From assembly GCA_947584105.1 (NCBI GenBank), contig CANPWK010000063.1:1-6328 (forward strand): DNA of 6,328 nt. The letters run 5' to 3'. The notes under the pieces were generated by a model. It was not told where the DNA came from. It searched no databases and saw only the letters and a list, made by a program, of their open reading frames with translations. The position numbers and the translations under genes are program-made. The stretch is from an uncultured Bacilli bacterium. GTDB taxonomy: Bacteria > Bacillota_I > Bacilli_A > RF39 > UBA660. Of the stretch, positions 5,324 through 6,328 are shown piece after piece. Each line of letters opens with the position of its first letter. Positions within the stretch are counted from its first letter, which is position 1.

Positions 5324-5680
5324 TTATCTTTCTACTTTATAAATAACATCATACTCATCTTCAGTTGGTTCTTCCCATTTAGATTCAAGTTTTTTCATTA
5401 AGCCTTCATCCAAATAGAAATCAGAGCCACCATTACCATCTAATACTTTTTTGTTTCTTTCTGCAATATTTTGCCTCCAAGTTTCATCATCAACGCACAC
5501 ATAATGTATTTCACAATTTACCCCATTATTTTTATAATATTCTCCTTGCTCATTATTAATTAGTTCAAAAGTAGCTTCATCTGGTGAGATTATTACCGCA
5601 TTTAATGAATCTTTTAATTGTTTTGAATAATAACTTTTACCACTGCAGATTTTACCACATACTAATATTACCTTTCCCAT
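5324..5680 (-). CDS. Small P-loop ATPase/kinase-like protein, probably with an internal deletion, 118 aa
   Basis: The protein begins with a strand and a Walker A loop, GKICSGKS (9-16), then ISPDE (31-35), and later HYVCVDDETWRQNIAERN (59-76), whose arginines resemble the lid of small P-loop kinases, and FYLDEGLMKKLES (88-100). These are hallmarks of the AAA_33 (zeta toxin/chloramphenicol phosphotransferase-like) family. Relatives recalled from Bacillota are nearer 160 residues and carry a central strand with a VILDWGFW-like motif. Here the sequence appears to jump from FELINNEQGE (38-47) to YYKNNGVNCEIHYV (48-61) without it. That suggests an in-frame loss of about 40-45 residues, so the product may be inactive. 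The ATG has AGGAGG (5686-5691), overlapping the stop codon of the ABC-F gene, so the two are co-transcribed and perhaps translationally coupled. The substrate is unknown. Confidence 0.65.
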   Translation of the reverse strand: MGKVILVCGKICSGKSYYSKQLKDSLNAVIISPDEATFELINNEQGEYYKNNGVNCEIHYVCVDDETWRQNIAERNKKVLDGNGGSDFYLDEGLMKKLESKWEEPTEDEYDVIYKVER

Positions 5681-5689
5681 ATATACCTC

Positions 5690-6328
5690 CTATCTTTGTT
5701 TAACTAATCCATTTGGAGTTAGAATATAAAGATCATTTACTACTTCATTAATATATTTTCGATCATGAGATATACTAATTATAGTACCTTTATATTTGTT
5801 TAAAACTTTTCTAATAACTGGATTTGATAATGGACTTACATTTCTTGTAGGTTCATCAAGTATTAAAACATCACATTTATCTAATACTAATTTAATAAGA
5901 AATAGTTTTGCTTTAGTTCCATTACTTAAATCTTTAATATCACTAATCATTTCATTTCGAGTAAATTTCATATTTCCTAAAAACATTCTTGCTTTTGTAA
6001 TTTCATCTTTACTACCATTAGGGCATACAAAATCTAATACATACTTATAATTATTTAAGATGTCATCATAGGTTTGTGGCATATAACCAACCTTAATATC
6101 ATTTCTATCTTTTAATTCATTAAAAATTAATTTTATTAGTTTAGATTTACCAACACCATTTTTACCTATAATACATAAATGTACATTACCATTTACCTCT
6201 AACTTTATGTTTTTAGATAATACTTTATCAGCTACTTTTAATTCATCAATATTTAAATTGATAATATTCTTTGTTCTTGGCATTTCAACTTCTTCGAATG
6301 AAAAGCTTATACTTTCTTCAACATCTGG
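5690..6328 (-). CDS. ABC-F family ATPase, C-terminal nucleotide-binding domain (5' end off the right edge)
   Basis: The reading frame stays open to the right edge, so the Met at 6281-6283 is internal; 212 residues are visible. The 15 residues before it (PDVEESISFSFEEVE) look like the end of the linker between the two domains of an ABC-F protein. Counting from that Met: Walker A GKNGVGKS (40-47), Q-loop Q70 (GYMPQ), a degenerate signature LSNGTKAKL (119-127), Walker B VLILDEP (139-145) and switch histidine H173 (ISHD). The segment after DEPT reads RNVSPLSNPVIR in place of the common NHLD. No membrane segments are present, as expected for ABC-F. Such proteins act on the ribosome, in translation rescue or in protection from antibiotics; which applies here is not shown. 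It is first of two genes in the operon, 9 nt before the kinase-like gene. The AGGAGG of the next gene overlaps its TAG stop. Confidence 0.85.
   Translation of the reverse strand, partial: PDVEESISFSFEEVEMPRTKNIINLNIDELKVADKVLSKNIKLEVNGNVHLCIIGKNGVGKSKLIKLIFNELKDRNDIKVGYMPQTYDDILNNYKYVLDFVCPNGSKDEITKARMFLGNMKFTRNEMISDIKDLSNGTKAKLFLIKLVLDKCDVLILDEPTRNVSPLSNPVIRKVLNKYKGTIISISHDRKYINEVVNDLYILTPNGLVKQR

Noticed and set aside
5796..6050. 84-codon open frame on the plus strand inside the ABC-F gene
   Set aside because: It is antisense to the conserved signature and Walker B region of the ABC-F domain, and shows no family resemblance.
5690..6283. A complete 197-aa stand-alone ABC protein starting at the Met at 6281-6283
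   Set aside because: The frame is open to the window edge, the upstream residues look like an ABC-F linker, and no ribosome binding site precedes that Met.

Overview
The window is very A+T-rich, uses the standard genetic code (TGG for Trp, TGA as a stop) and has strong AGGAGG-type ribosome binding sites. This points to a low-GC Bacillota (Firmicutes) chromosome, probably a Clostridia- or Erysipelotrichia-type gut bacterium; the species cannot be named from the sequence. Gene content is typical of an accessory or defence island.

Layout from left to right: (1) 1-185, the first 40 codons of a minus-strand gene resembling AbiEi, the antitoxin/autorepressor of type IV toxin-antitoxin systems, with a clear promoter and a near-perfect palindromic operator over its -35 box. 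(2) 366-1937, a complete IS4-family insertion sequence with 19-bp perfect terminal inverted repeats, a DDE/YREK transposase on the plus strand, an internal terminator at its left end, and 16-bp flanking direct repeats that look like an unusually long target duplication. (3) 1977-2175, terminators facing both ways and a short tandem repeat. (4) 2176-5124, a minus-strand two-gene operon: a 387-aa protein with a DUF4297/Cap4-like PD-(D/E)xK nuclease-type N-terminus, followed 12 nt later by a 590-aa HerA-type hexameric ATPase. This matches the known nuclease-HerA class of anti-phage systems. (5) 5125-5323, the operon's promoter, a leader hairpin and a symmetric TGACAC array that probably terminates the upstream operon. 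(6) 5324-6328, a small P-loop kinase-like gene that seems to have lost its middle, preceded by the 3' part of an ABC-F ATPase gene running off the right edge.

Apart from the transposase, all genes lie on the minus strand. In the nuclease-HerA pair the ATPase is expected to form a ring carrying the nuclease subunits, so that the two act on phage DNA together. With AbiE (abortive infection/toxin-antitoxin) next door, the region reads as two neighbouring defence modules; the IS inserted between the HerA terminator and the AbiE promoter without breaking either. The ABC-F/kinase pair is a separate operon, possibly related to translation protection or antibiotic resistance.

The least ordinary points are the uncharacterised C-terminal two-thirds of the nuclease partner, the AbiEi operator and the related TGCCACATAA repeats, the 16-bp IS duplication, and the symmetric TGACAC array.
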